In this document: positions 9,772 through 19,372 of the stretch, one piece after another
Layout of the letters: each line of letters starts with the position of its first letter
How positions within the stretch are numbered: the stretch's first letter is position 1
Assembly (NCBI GenBank): GCA_903870145.1
Contig: CAIQBO010000035.1
Span: 1 to 64,000, forward strand
Direction of reading: 5' to 3'
Length of the DNA: 64,000 nt
From: an uncultured Burkholderiales bacterium
Lineage (GTDB): Bacteria; Pseudomonadota; Gammaproteobacteria; Burkholderiales; Burkholderiaceae_C
Program-made: the position numbers and the translations under genes
Notes under the pieces: generated by a model
The model's database searches: none
What the model saw: the letters and a program-made list of their open reading frames with translations, nothing else
What the model was told of the DNA's origin: nothing

Positions 9772-9795
9772 GAAAAAACACTCCTCAGAATCCTC

Positions 9796-9807
9796 CGGGT
9801 TAACCCG
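9796..9807. promoter_or_regulatory. 12-bp perfect palindrome upstream of the ribonuclease gene
   Basis: CGGGTTAACCCG is self-complementary and ends 25 bases before the ribonuclease ATG, between the likely promoter and the AGGAG ribosome site. That is a natural place for a repressor to sit. No cognate regulator is encoded next to it. Confidence 0.35.
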
Positions 9808-9823
9808 AGAATTCGAAGGCACT

Positions 9824-9852
9824 ATTGTGACGCACTCGTCTCAAAAATGCAA
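9824..9852 (-). promoter_or_regulatory. Possible sigma70 promoter for the ribonuclease/barstar pair
   Basis: On the minus strand TTGCAT (9847-9852) and CACAAT (9824-9829) are separated by exactly 17 bases, each matching four of six consensus positions. They lie 53 bases upstream of the ribonuclease start and just upstream of the 12-bp palindrome. Confidence 0.3.
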
Positions 9853-9888
9853 GTACTTTCCCGAGTATAGGGCTTTTGAGTGCAGGAA

Positions 9889-12195
9889 TCAGCGCGTCGC
9901 GTTGGCGTCAGCGACGGTCAAAGCCGTCATGTTGACGATGCGGCGCACGGTCGCGCTGGGGGTCAAAATGTGCACCGGCTTGGCCGCCCCCAGCAGCACG
10001 GGGCCCACAGCGATATTGCCGCCCGCGGCTGTTTTGAGCAGGTTGTACGAGATGTTGGCCGCGTCAATGTTGGGCAAAACCAGCAGGTTGGCGTCTCCTG
10101 CCAAAGTGCCGTTGGGCATTTGAGCGGTTCGTGCCACGCCGTCAAGCGCCACGTCGCCGTGCATTTCTCCGTCCACCTCCAGCCACGGCGCATTTTTTTG
10201 CAGCAAGGCCAGGGTTTGGCGCATTTTGACGGCGCTGGGCTCATTGGAGGAGCCAAAGTTAGAGTGTGACAACAAGGCGGCTTTGGGCAACAGACCAAAG
10301 CGCTTCATCTCCTGGGCGGCCATGACGGTAATTTCTGCCAATTGCTCGGCGCTGGGGTCGTAGTTGACGTGGGTGTCGACCAAAAAGACTTGGCGCCCCG
10401 GCAGCAGCAAGCCATTCATGCACGCGTAGGTGTTCACGCCAGCGCGTTTGCCAATGACTTGGTCAATGTAGTTCAGGTGCATGGCATTGGTGCCCCAGGT
10501 GCCGCAAATCAAGCCGTCCACATCGCCCTTGTGCAGCAGCATGGCGCCAATCAAGGACAGGCGCCTGCGCATTTCGATTTTGGCAACTTGCATGGTGATG
10601 CCCTTGCGCTCGGTCATGCGGTGGTAGGTTTGCCAAAAATCGCGGTAGCGGTGGTCTTGCTCGACATTGACCACGTCGTAGTCCAGCTCTTCCTTCAGGC
10701 GCAAGCCAAATTTAACGATGCGCTCGGCAATCACCGCCGGCCGGCCGATCAGGGTGGGGCGGGCCACGTCTTCGTCGGAGACGATTTGAGCCGCACGCAA
10801 GACGCGCTCTTCCTCGCCTTCGCTGAAGGCCACGCGTTTTTTCGGGCCGCGCTTGGCCGCCGTGAAGATCGGCTTCATGGTGGTGCCAGAGGCATAGACA
10901 AAATTTTGCAAGCGCTCGCGGTAGGCCTGCATGTCTTCAATCGGGTGCAGCGCCACGCCGCTGGCCGCAGCCGCAGCTGCCACGGCTGGGGCAATTTTGA
11001 TCATCAAGCGTGGATCAAAAGGCTTGGGGATCAGGTACTCGGGGCCAAAGGCCAAAGGCTCGCCCGCATAAGCGGCGGCCACCACTTCACTTTGCTCGGC
11101 TTGCGCCAATTCGGCAATGGCGTGCACCGCTGCAATTTCCATCTCTTGCGTGATGGTCGTGGCACCACTGTCCAAGGCTCCGCGGAAAATATAGGGGAAA
11201 CACAATACGTTGTTAACTTGGTTGGGGTAGTCGGTGCGGCCGGTGGCCATGATGGCGTCGTCGCGCACCGCTTTGACGTCTTCTGGCAAGATTTCGGGGT
11301 TGGGGTTGGCCAAAGCAAAAATCAGCGGTTTGGCGGCCATTTTCTTGACCATCTCGGGCTTTAAGACGCCCCCTGCTGACAAGCCCAAAAACACATCAGC
11401 CCCTTCAATGGCTTGGGCCAGCGTGCGCTGATCGGTCTTTTGGGAAAACCCAATTTTGTCTTCGTCCATCAACTCGGTGCGGCCTTCATAGACCAGCCCG
11501 GCCAAGTCAGTGACCCAAATGTTCTTGCGCGAAATGCCTAATTTGACCAACAGCCCCAAGCAGGCCAGGGCTGCAGCGCCTGCGCCCGAGGTGACCAGTT
11601 TGACTTGGCTGGGGTCTTTACCGACCACTTTCAAGCCATTCAAAATTGCAGCGCCCACCACAATGGCGGTGCCGTGTTGGTCGTCATGAAAAACGGGAAT
11701 CTTCATGCGCTCGCGCAGTTTGCGCTCGACATAAAAACAATCGGGCGCTTTGATGTCCTCCAGATTGATGCCGCCAAAGGTGGGCTCCAGCGCGGCAATG
11801 ATTTCAACCAGTTTTTCGGGGTCTTTTTCGTTGATCTCAATGTCAAATACATCAATGCCCGAGAACTTTTTGAACAAAACTGCCTTGCCCTCCATCACCG
11901 GTTTGCTGGCCAAGGGGCCAATGTCGCCCAAGCCGAGCACCGCTGTACCGTTGGTGACCACGCCCACCAAGTTGCCGCGGCTGGTGTAGCGAAACGCAGC
12001 CGCAGGGTCTTTGACGATTTCTTCGCAAGGCGCGGCCACGCCAGGCGAGTAGGCCAGCGCCAAGTCGTGTTGATTGACCAACTGCTTGGTGGCTGCAATG
12101 GAGATTTTGCCGGGGGTGGGGAACTCGTGGTATTCGAGCGCGGCCTTGCGCAACTGCGCGTTGCGTTCATCGGCGTGGGCCTGGGTGGTGGTCAT
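9889..12195 (-). CDS. maeB: NADP-dependent malic enzyme with C-terminal phosphotransacetylase-like domain
   Basis: The 768-residue enzyme converts malate to pyruvate and CO2 with reduction of NADP, supplying NADPH and pyruvate. The N-terminal malic domain holds [13 protein letters not shown] (catalytic Tyr) and [10 protein letters not shown] Rossmann domain follows with [16 protein letters not shown]. From about residue 430 there is a phosphotransacetylase-like domain ([25 protein letters not shown] ends in the usual PTA start), which in MaeB is regulatory and binds acetyl-CoA. The ATG at 12195 has AGGAG 9 bases upstream; the frame extends to 12243 but the extra residues are unlike the family. 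It is transcribed on the same strand as pepP upstream and the ribonuclease downstream, without overlaps. Confidence 0.95.
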   Translation of the reverse strand: MTTTQAHADERNAQLRKAALEYHEFPTPGKISIAATKQLVNQHDLALAYSPGVAAPCEEIVKDPAAAFRYTSRGNLVGVVTNGTAVLGLGDIGPLASKPVMEGKAVLFKKFSGIDVFDIEINEKDPEKLVEIIAALEPTFGGINLEDIKAPDCFYVERKLRERMKIPVFHDDQHGTAIVVGAAILNGLKVVGKDPSQVKLVTSGAGAAALACLGLLVKLGISRKNIWVTDLAGLVYEGRTELMDEDKIGFSQKTDQRTLAQAIEGADVFLGLSAGGVLKPEMVKKMAAKPLIFALANPNPEILPEDVKAVRDDAIMATGRTDYPNQVNNVLCFPYIFRGALDSGATTITQEMEIAAVHAIAELAQAEQSEVVAAAYAGEPLAFGPEYLIPKPFDPRLMIKIAPAVAAAAAASGVALHPIEDMQAYRERLQNFVYASGTTMKPIFTAAKRGPKKRVAFSEGEEERVLRAAQIVSDEDVARPTLIGRPAVIAERIVKFGLRLKEELDYDVVNVEQDHRYRDFWQTYHRMTERKGITMQVAKIEMRRRLSLIGAMLLHKGDVDGLICGTWGTNAMHLNYIDQVIGKRAGVNTYACMNGLLLPGRQVFLVDTHVNYDPSAEQLAEITVMAAQEMKRFGLLPKAALLSHSNFGSSNEPSAVKMRQTLALLQKNAPWLEVDGEMHGDVALDGVARTAQMPNGTLAGDANLLVLPNIDAANISYNLLKTAAGGNIAVGPVLLGAAKPVHILTPSATVRRIVNMTALTVADANATR

Positions 12196-12267
12196 AAATT
12201 TGTCTCCTGATAGACCATCACCCAAGGGCCGCTTTGCGCCCAATGGGTGTCATGGCATGGTTTGATT

Positions 12268-13671
12268 TTAGACCCCGCGCATCAGCGCTTCAATCTCATC
12301 GGCCTTAACCGGCACATCGCGCGTGATCAACTCGCAGCCGTTGGCCGTCAGGACCGCGTCGTCTTCAATGCGTATGCCGATGTTGTGAAAGCGCTCGGGC
12401 ACACCGGGTGCTGGGCGCACGTACAAGCCTGGCTCAATGGTCAAGACCATGCCCGGGTGCAAGATGCGGCTGGGCCGGTCTTTGATCAACTCGCCGCTCA
12501 AAGGGTCTCGCCGCTCACTCACCGTGCCCACTTGCGAGGGCTCCACATAGCTGCCGCAGTCGTGCACATCCATGCCCAGCCAGTGCCCTGTGCGGTGCAT
12601 GTAAAACTGAAAGTAGCTGCGGTTGGCGATCACATCTTGCGCCGAGCCGACTTTGTTTTTGTCCAGCAGGCCTACATCGAGCAGGCCCTGCGCCAACACG
12701 GCCACCGTGGCTTCGTGCGGGTCGACAAAGCGTGCACCAGGCCGCGTGGCTGCCACGGCCGCGTCTTGTGAGGCCAAGACCAAGTCGTAGAGCTGGCGCT
12801 GGGCAGCGCTGAATTTGCCATTGGCGGGAAAGGTGCGGGTGATGTCGCTGGCGTAACCATCGAGCTCGCAGCCCGCATCGATCAAGACCAAGTCGCCAGC
12901 CAAAATGGGCGCTGCGTCGGCGCGGTAATGCAAGACACAGGCGTTGGCCCCGCCGGCCACGATCGAGTTATAGGCGGGGTACTGCGAGCCGTGCTGGCGA
13001 AACTCATGCAGCAGTTCCGCATCCAAGTGGTATTCACGCACATCCTGCCCAGCCCGCAGCATGGCCGCCGAGCGTTGCATCGCACGAATATGACCGCGTG
13101 CGCTGATCTGCGCAGCGCGGCGCATGATGTCCAATTCGTGCGCGTCTTTGAGCAAGCGCATGTCGTCCAAAATGCCGCACACATCGCGCTGCTGCTCGGG
13201 GCATAAAGCGCCATAGCGCACGCGTGCGCGCACTGCGTTCAGGCCCACTTCAATGCGCGCGGACAAATCTTTGTGGGTGGCAAAGGGGTACCAGACCACC
13301 GCGCGGTTTTCTAAGAGGCCGGGCAACTTGGCATCCAGCTCTGTCACGGGCCAAGCTTCATGAAGCGCCAATTGTTGAGGCGCAGCGTCTGGGCCTAAGC
13401 GCACCCCATCCCATATTTCACGCTCTAAATCTTTGGGCTGACAAAACAAAGTGGTCTGCCCCTCAGAGGTCAATACGAGCCAAGCATGCGGCTCGGTAAA
13501 CCCGGTGAGGTAGTAAAAATAACTGTCATGGCGAAACAAAAAATCGCTGTCACGGTTGCGCTGACGCTCAAGTGCCGTGGGAATGATGGCAATGCTATTG
13601 GGCGCCAAACGGGCCATCTGCGCGGCCAATTGCGCACGGCGTTTGGCGTACAAGTCGGAGTTCATGTTCAT
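12268..13671 (-). CDS. pepP: Xaa-Pro aminopeptidase (aminopeptidase P)
   Basis: A 467-residue M24-family metallopeptidase that removes an N-terminal residue preceding proline. The N-terminal aminopeptidase-P domain (DSDFLFRHDSYFYYLTGF) is followed by the pita-bread catalytic domain. All five dinuclear metal ligands are visible: the two Asp in LIDAGCELDGYASDITRTF, the His in HRTGHWLGMDVHD, the Glu in LTIEPGLY and the Glu in GIRIEDDAVLT. The reading frame extends far upstream to 14010, but the extension runs antisense-like through murU. The ATG at 13671 overlaps the murU stop in an ATGA junction and gives the normal length. In related bacteria this gene is often found near murU and amgK. Confidence 0.94.
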   Translation of the reverse strand: MNMNSDLYAKRRAQLAAQMARLAPNSIAIIPTALERQRNRDSDFLFRHDSYFYYLTGFTEPHAWLVLTSEGQTTLFCQPKDLEREIWDGVRLGPDAAPQQLALHEAWPVTELDAKLPGLLENRAVVWYPFATHKDLSARIEVGLNAVRARVRYGALCPEQQRDVCGILDDMRLLKDAHELDIMRRAAQISARGHIRAMQRSAAMLRAGQDVREYHLDAELLHEFRQHGSQYPAYNSIVAGGANACVLHYRADAAPILAGDLVLIDAGCELDGYASDITRTFPANGKFSAAQRQLYDLVLASQDAAVAATRPGARFVDPHEATVAVLAQGLLDVGLLDKNKVGSAQDVIANRSYFQFYMHRTGHWLGMDVHDCGSYVEPSQVGTVSERRDPLSGELIKDRPSRILHPGMVLTIEPGLYVRPAPGVPERFHNIGIRIEDDAVLTANGCELITRDVPVKADEIEALMRGV

Positions 13672-14468
13672 GTCTGGTGTGCCTTGGGGGTCAGAATGGA
13701 GAGAGAGTTTAAATCCTGCAAGCGCTTGGGCGTGCCCACATCGGCCCAGATGCCGGTGAACAACTCGGCGCTGACTTGGCCGCGGTCCATCGCGGCCCTG
13801 AGCAAAGGCGCCAGCGCGCAGGACTGGCCTTGAGGGTTGCCTGCTGCAATGTCGCATGCGGGCATTTGAAAAAAGGCTCGGCGATACAGCGCAATGGCGC
13901 TGAAGGTGTAGAGGTGGTTTTCCCCGCCCTTTGGCACATTCAGCGCCATGCCTTGCGGTGACAAGCCAAAATCGCCTAAAGGGTTGTGCTCTGGGTTGGG
14001 CACCAACCACAAATGCGCCAATTTCTGACTTTGGGCAAAGCGCAGCATGTGCACCTGACCAAAATCAAATTCAGGAATAAAAATGTCGCCCGCAATCACC
14101 CAAAAAACCTCATCCAATTGGGCCAATGCTCGCACAATGCCACCGGCTGTCTCCAGCGCACGGCCAAAATCTTGGCCCTCATTCGAGTACTGCAATTGAA
14201 CGTGTTTCAGGCCTGGCATTTTCGGCTGCAGACCAAAGTGGTCGGCGATTTTCTTGCCCAACCAAGCCGTGTTGATCAGCTGATGCACCTGGCCAGCGCG
14301 GGCCAAGGCTTCCATGGGCCACTGCATGAGCGGTTTGCCTTGGACTTGCATCAACGGCTTGGGGCAGCTGTCGCTCAATGGGCGCATGCGCTCACCTCTG
14401 CCGGCAGCTAAAATCATGGCTGTGGCAAGTGGTGTTTGGGCCCCTTCAGAGCCAAGCGCGTGCTGCAT
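13668..14468 (-). CDS. murU: MurU-like N-acetylmuramate alpha-1-phosphate uridylyltransferase
   Basis: A 266-residue sugar-phosphate nucleotidyltransferase. The N-terminal MILAAGRGERMRPLS motif and PKPLMQVQGKPL are the nucleotide- and sugar-binding signatures. VIAGDIFIPEF holds the metal-binding Asp, and IWADVGTPKRL is the usual C-terminal end. In the recycling route MurU turns MurNAc-1-phosphate plus UTP into UDP-MurNAc, the step after AmgK. The amgK candidate lies in this window but 9.6 kb away. A shorter start at the Met of MILAAG is possible. Its stop overlaps the pepP start by 4 bases, and it is divergent from tkt with an 88-base spacer. The assignment to MurU rather than another UTP-dependent transferase is inference from similarity and context. 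Confidence 0.8.
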   Translation of the reverse strand: MQHALGSEGAQTPLATAMILAAGRGERMRPLSDSCPKPLMQVQGKPLMQWPMEALARAGQVHQLINTAWLGKKIADHFGLQPKMPGLKHVQLQYSNEGQDFGRALETAGGIVRALAQLDEVFWVIAGDIFIPEFDFGQVHMLRFAQSQKLAHLWLVPNPEHNPLGDFGLSPQGMALNVPKGGENHLYTFSAIALYRRAFFQMPACDIAAGNPQGQSCALAPLLRAAMDRGQVSAELFTGIWADVGTPKRLQDLNSLSILTPKAHQT

Positions 14469-14556
14469 GGCCGTATGTTGCCACGGCGCAAGCCCTTAAA
14501 AAAGCAGCAACCGTTAAAATTGCAGGTTTTCCAGCCCATCCTCGGAGTCACCCCTC

Positions 14557-16599
14557 ATGGCAATCACACAACAATCGGCTCAATCTATGGCCAACGCTAT
14601 ACGCGCCTTGGCAATGGATGCGGTTCAACAAGCCAACTCCGGGCACCCCGGCGCCCCCATGGGCATGGCCGACATGGCTGTGGCCCTGTGGGGTGAGCAC
14701 CTGCAGCACAACCCCAAAAACCCGCATTGGGCCAATCGCGACCGGTTTGTCTTGTCCAATGGGCACAGCTCGATGTTGATCTACGCTTTGTTGCATTTGT
14801 CGGGCTATGCGCTGCCCATGGGTGAATTGAAAAACTTTCGCCAATTGCACAGCAAAACCGCGGGTCACCCCGAAGTGGGCGTGACACCCGGCGTAGAGAC
14901 CACCACCGGCCCCTTGGGCCAAGGCGTGAGCAATGCCGTGGGCATGGCGCTGGCAGAAAAACTGTTGGCCGCCGAGTTCAACCAAACTGGGCACAACTTG
15001 GTCGACCACCACACCTATGTGTTCATGGGAGACGGCTGCTTGATGGAAGGCATCAGCCACGAGGCTTGTGCTTTGGCTAGCGCTTGGAAGTTGAACAAGC
15101 TGATTGCTCTGTACGACAGCAACGGCATCTCGATCGACGGCCAAGTCGCGCCTTGGTTCATTGACAACACGGCGCAGCGCTTTGCCGCTTACGGCTGGAA
15201 CGTGATCGATGCGGTCAACGGCCACGATGCGCAAGCCGTGGCCAAGGCCATTGCCGACGCCAAAAACAGCCCCGACAAACCGACGCTGATCATCTGCAAA
15301 ACCTCCATCGGCAAAGGCAGCCCCAACCGCGCGAACACCTCCAAAGCACACGGCGAACCGCTGGGCGCAGAAGAAATCAAATTGACCCGCGAGGCCCTGG
15401 GCTGGCCGCATGCGCCCTTTGTGATTCCCGCTTCGGTGTATGCCGATTGGGATGCCAAAACCGCAGGCAAAGCGCGCGAGGCGCAGTGGGACCAAACCTT
15501 TGCGGCCTACAAAGCCGCACACCCCGCATTGGCCAAAGAATTTGTGCGGCGCATGAAAGGGCAGTTGCCCAAGAAATTTGCGCAAGTGGCGGTGGACGCC
15601 GTGCTAGGCGCCCACACCCAAGCGCAAACTGTGGCCAGCCGCAAAGCCAGTCAATTGGCTTTGGAGGCCTTCACCGCTGGCTTGCCAGAGCTCTTGGGCG
15701 GCTCGGCCGACCTGACAGGCTCGAACTTGACCAACACCGCCTCGACCCCAGCCCTGCGTGTGGATTTGGCGGGCGACGTGGTCAAAAACGAGCAAGGGCA
15801 AATTGGCCGCCACATCAACTACGGCGTGCGTGAATTTGGCATGGCCGCGGTCATGAATGGGGTGGCCTTGCATGGCGGCTTTATTCCCTACGGCGGCACC
15901 TTTCTGACCTTCAGCGACTACTCGCGCAACGCCATTCGCATGGCCGCGCTGATGAAGCTGCGCGTGGTGCACGTGTTCACTCACGACTCCATTGGTTTGG
16001 GCGAGGACGGCCCCACGCACCAATCGATTGAGCACGCCGCCAGCCTGCGCTTGATTCCTGGCTTGGATGTCTGGCGCCCAGGCGATACGGCCGAGACCAC
16101 TGTGGCTTGGGCCGTGGCTTTGCAAAACCAGAACCGCCCCACAGCCTTGCTGCTGTCACGCCAAAACATCGCTTATGCGCCGAAATCGGATTTAGGCGAG
16201 ATCAGCCGCGGCGCATACATCTTGGCCGAGCCCTCGCGCGTTGGCATTTCCAAAACCAAGGCCGTGATCATTGCCACCGGCTCTGAAGTGCAACTGGCCT
16301 TGCAAGCACAAGCCTTGTTGGCCAAGCGCAAGATTGGCGTGCGCGTGGTCTCGATGCCCAGCACCACCACTTTTGACCGCCAAACCAGCGAATACAAATC
16401 TGAAGTCTTGCCCAAAGGACTGCCGCGCATTGCAGTGGAGATGGGCAGCACCGACGGCTGGTGGAAATACGGCTGCGCTGCCGTGGTCGGCATCGACACG
16501 TATGGCGAGTCAGCGCCAGCGCCCGTGCTGTTCAAACACTTTGGCTTCACGCCCGAGAACGTGGCCGACACCGTGCAAGCAGCTCTTCGCAAAAAATAA
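14557..16599 (+). CDS. tkt: Transketolase
   Basis: The 680-residue enzyme moves two-carbon units between sugars in the pentose phosphate and, where present, Calvin pathways, using thiamine diphosphate. Visible elements are [13 protein letters not shown] near the start and the ThDP-binding [14 protein letters not shown]...[11 protein letters not shown] (GDG...N) at about 155-185. The pyrimidine domain has [14 protein letters not shown] and [14 protein letters not shown], and a C-terminal domain follows. The start at 14557 has GGAG 12 bases upstream. It is 23 bases ahead of gap, so the two sugar-phosphate enzymes probably share a transcript. Confidence 0.96.
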   Translation: MAITQQSAQSMANAIRALAMDAVQQANSGHPGAPMGMADMAVALWGEHLQHNPKNPHWANRDRFVLSNGHSSMLIYALLHLSGYALPMGELKNFRQLHSKTAGHPEVGVTPGVETTTGPLGQGVSNAVGMALAEKLLAAEFNQTGHNLVDHHTYVFMGDGCLMEGISHEACALASAWKLNKLIALYDSNGISIDGQVAPWFIDNTAQRFAAYGWNVIDAVNGHDAQAVAKAIADAKNSPDKPTLIICKTSIGKGSPNRANTSKAHGEPLGAEEIKLTREALGWPHAPFVIPASVYADWDAKTAGKAREAQWDQTFAAYKAAHPALAKEFVRRMKGQLPKKFAQVAVDAVLGAHTQAQTVASRKASQLALEAFTAGLPELLGGSADLTGSNLTNTASTPALRVDLAGDVVKNEQGQIGRHINYGVREFGMAAVMNGVALHGGFIPYGGTFLTFSDYSRNAIRMAALMKLRVVHVFTHDSIGLGEDGPTHQSIEHAASLRLIPGLDVWRPGDTAETTVAWAVALQNQNRPTALLLSRQNIAYAPKSDLGEISRGAYILAEPSRVGISKTKAVIIATGSEVQLALQAQALLAKRKIGVRVVSMPSTTTFDRQTSEYKSEVLPKGLPRIAVEMGSTDGWWKYGCAAVVGIDTYGESAPAPVLFKHFGFTPENVADTVQAALRKK

Positions 16600-16604
16600 T
16601 TTAA

Positions 16605-17621
<1,017 letters not shown>

Positions 17622-17627
17622 GTCAGA

Positions 17628-19295
17628 TTAGAAGAGCCCAATAATCTTGCCATCGGGCCCAACGTCAATGGCACATGCCGAAGGCACCTTGGGCAAGCCT
17701 GGCATCGTCATGATGTCGCCGCAAACCATGACGATGAACTGCGCCCCTGCGGCCAATCGCACCTCGCGAATGTTCACCACATGGCCCGATGGCGCACCGC
17801 GCAATGAGGGGTCTGTCGAGAATGAGTATTGGGTCTTTGCAACACACACAGGGTAGTGCCCGTAGGTCTCTTGCAGTTTCTTGATTTGTCCACGCACTTT
17901 GGTATCGGCCGTGATATCTGAGGCACCATAGATCTTGGTCGCAATGGCTTTCATCTTGTCCCATAACGGCTCGCTGTCTTGGTAGACAAACTTGAAGGTG
18001 CTGGGCTCCTCGCACAAGCGAACCACTTCATGGGCCAACTCCACTGCACCCTTGCCGCCCTCAGCCCAATGCCTTGCCAGAATAACTTTCACGCCCTTTT
18101 GTGCCAGTTTGTCCATCAACAACTTGACTTCCGCGGCTGTGTCTTCCGTGCGGTGATTGATGGCCACCACACAGGCCAAGCCATAATGGTTTCGAATATT
18201 GTTGACATGCCGCTCGATGTTGGCAATGCCCTTTTCAAGTGCCTGCAAGTCCTCTTGGCCCAGCGCCTTGACTTCAACGCCACCATGAAATTTCAAAGCA
18301 CGGATGGTCGCCACCAAGACAGCCGCTGCAGGCTTGAGGCCCGCTTTGCGGCACTTGATGTCGACAAATTTCTCAGCCCCCAAGTCAGCGCCAAACCCTG
18401 CTTCAGTGACCACATAATCGGCCAGCTTCAATGCGGTCTTGGTCGCCAAGACAGAGTTGCATCCGTGCGCAATGTTGGCAAAGGGGCCGCCATGAATGAG
18501 GGCCGGCGAATGCTCCAGTGTTTGCACCAAGTTAGGCGCTAAGGCATCTTTGAGCAAGGCTGCCATGGCGCCGTGCGTGCGCAACTGCCTTGCAAGAATA
18601 GGCTCTTGCTCTCTGGTGTAGCCACACACAATGTTGCCCAATCGTTCCTTCAAGTCATTGATGGAGGTTGCCAAGCAAAAGATCGCCATGACCTCTGAGG
18701 CCACCACAATGTCAAAACCATCTTGGCGCGGAAAACCGTTGCCTGGACCACCCAATGAGGCTGTGATCTCCCGCAATGCGCGGTCATTCATGTCCATCAC
18801 GCGCTTCCAAGTGATCCGGCGCACATCAAAGCCCAGCTCGTTGCCATGGTGAATGTGGTTGTCGATCATCGCCGCCAGCAAATTGTTGGCCAGGGCGATG
18901 GCATTGAAGTCACCCGTGAAGTGCAGGTTGATGTCTTCCATCGGGATGACCTGGGCATGGCCGCCACCAGCTGCGCCGCCCTTCATGCCAAAAACAGGCC
19001 CCAAAGAGGGCTCGCGCAAGCAAATCACAGCACGTTTACCAATGTGGTTGAGCGCGTCGCCCAAGCCCACTGTGGTGGTGGTCTTGCCCTCGCCGGCGGG
19101 AGTTGGACTGATCGCAGTGACCAAGATCAATTTGCCGTCGGGGCGGCTGGCCAAGGTGTCAATGTAGTTCAGCGAAATTTTGGCTTTGGTCCGGCCAAAC
19201 GGCTCCAGCGCGCTGTCTGGGATACCCAAATCCGCAGCAATCTTGGAAATAGGGTGCGGCGTTGCGGCTTGTGCAATTTCGATGTCAGATTTCAC
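17628..19295 (-). CDS. fhs: Formate-tetrahydrofolate ligase
   Basis: The 555-residue enzyme makes 10-formyl-THF from formate, ATP and tetrahydrofolate, feeding one-carbon metabolism and purine synthesis. It contains the P-loop-like [19 protein letters not shown] near residue 67 and the signature [19 protein letters not shown], both diagnostic of the family. The length is normal. Translation starts at GTG 19295 with an AAGGA sequence 9-13 bases before it. It lies 77 bases downstream of topB on the same strand; that spacer shows no terminator I can recognise. Fhs is found in only some betaproteobacteria and suggests use of formate or C1 compounds. Confidence 0.95.
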   Translation of the reverse strand: MKSDIEIAQAATPHPISKIAADLGIPDSALEPFGRTKAKISLNYIDTLASRPDGKLILVTAISPTPAGEGKTTTTVGLGDALNHIGKRAVICLREPSLGPVFGMKGGAAGGGHAQVIPMEDINLHFTGDFNAIALANNLLAAMIDNHIHHGNELGFDVRRITWKRVMDMNDRALREITASLGGPGNGFPRQDGFDIVVASEVMAIFCLATSINDLKERLGNIVCGYTREQEPILARQLRTHGAMAALLKDALAPNLVQTLEHSPALIHGGPFANIAHGCNSVLATKTALKLADYVVTEAGFGADLGAEKFVDIKCRKAGLKPAAAVLVATIRALKFHGGVEVKALGQEDLQALEKGIANIERHVNNIRNHYGLACVVAINHRTEDTAAEVKLLMDKLAQKGVKVILARHWAEGGKGAVELAHEVVRLCEEPSTFKFVYQDSEPLWDKMKAIATKIYGASDITADTKVRGQIKKLQETYGHYPVCVAKTQYSFSTDPSLRGAPSGHVVNIREVRLAAGAQFIVMVCGDIMTMPGLPKVPSACAIDVGPDGKIIGLF

Positions 19296-19372
19296 GGTGG
19301 GTCCTTTTTGTCAATGGTTTTGGATGAAGCGCAATGGCTTGTCCTCATAGCGATGCTGCGTGCAAGCCCTGC

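Noticed and set aside
10342..11364. 340-codon frame antisense to maeB
   Set aside because: Shadow frame inside a clearly recognised malic enzyme.
12268..14010. Long N-terminal extension of pepP
   Set aside because: The extra residues run through murU in another frame and resemble no known protein; the ATG overlapping the murU stop gives the normal enzyme.
14548..15585. 345-codon frame antisense to tkt
   Set aside because: Shadow of the transketolase coding sequence; no ribosome site or domain.
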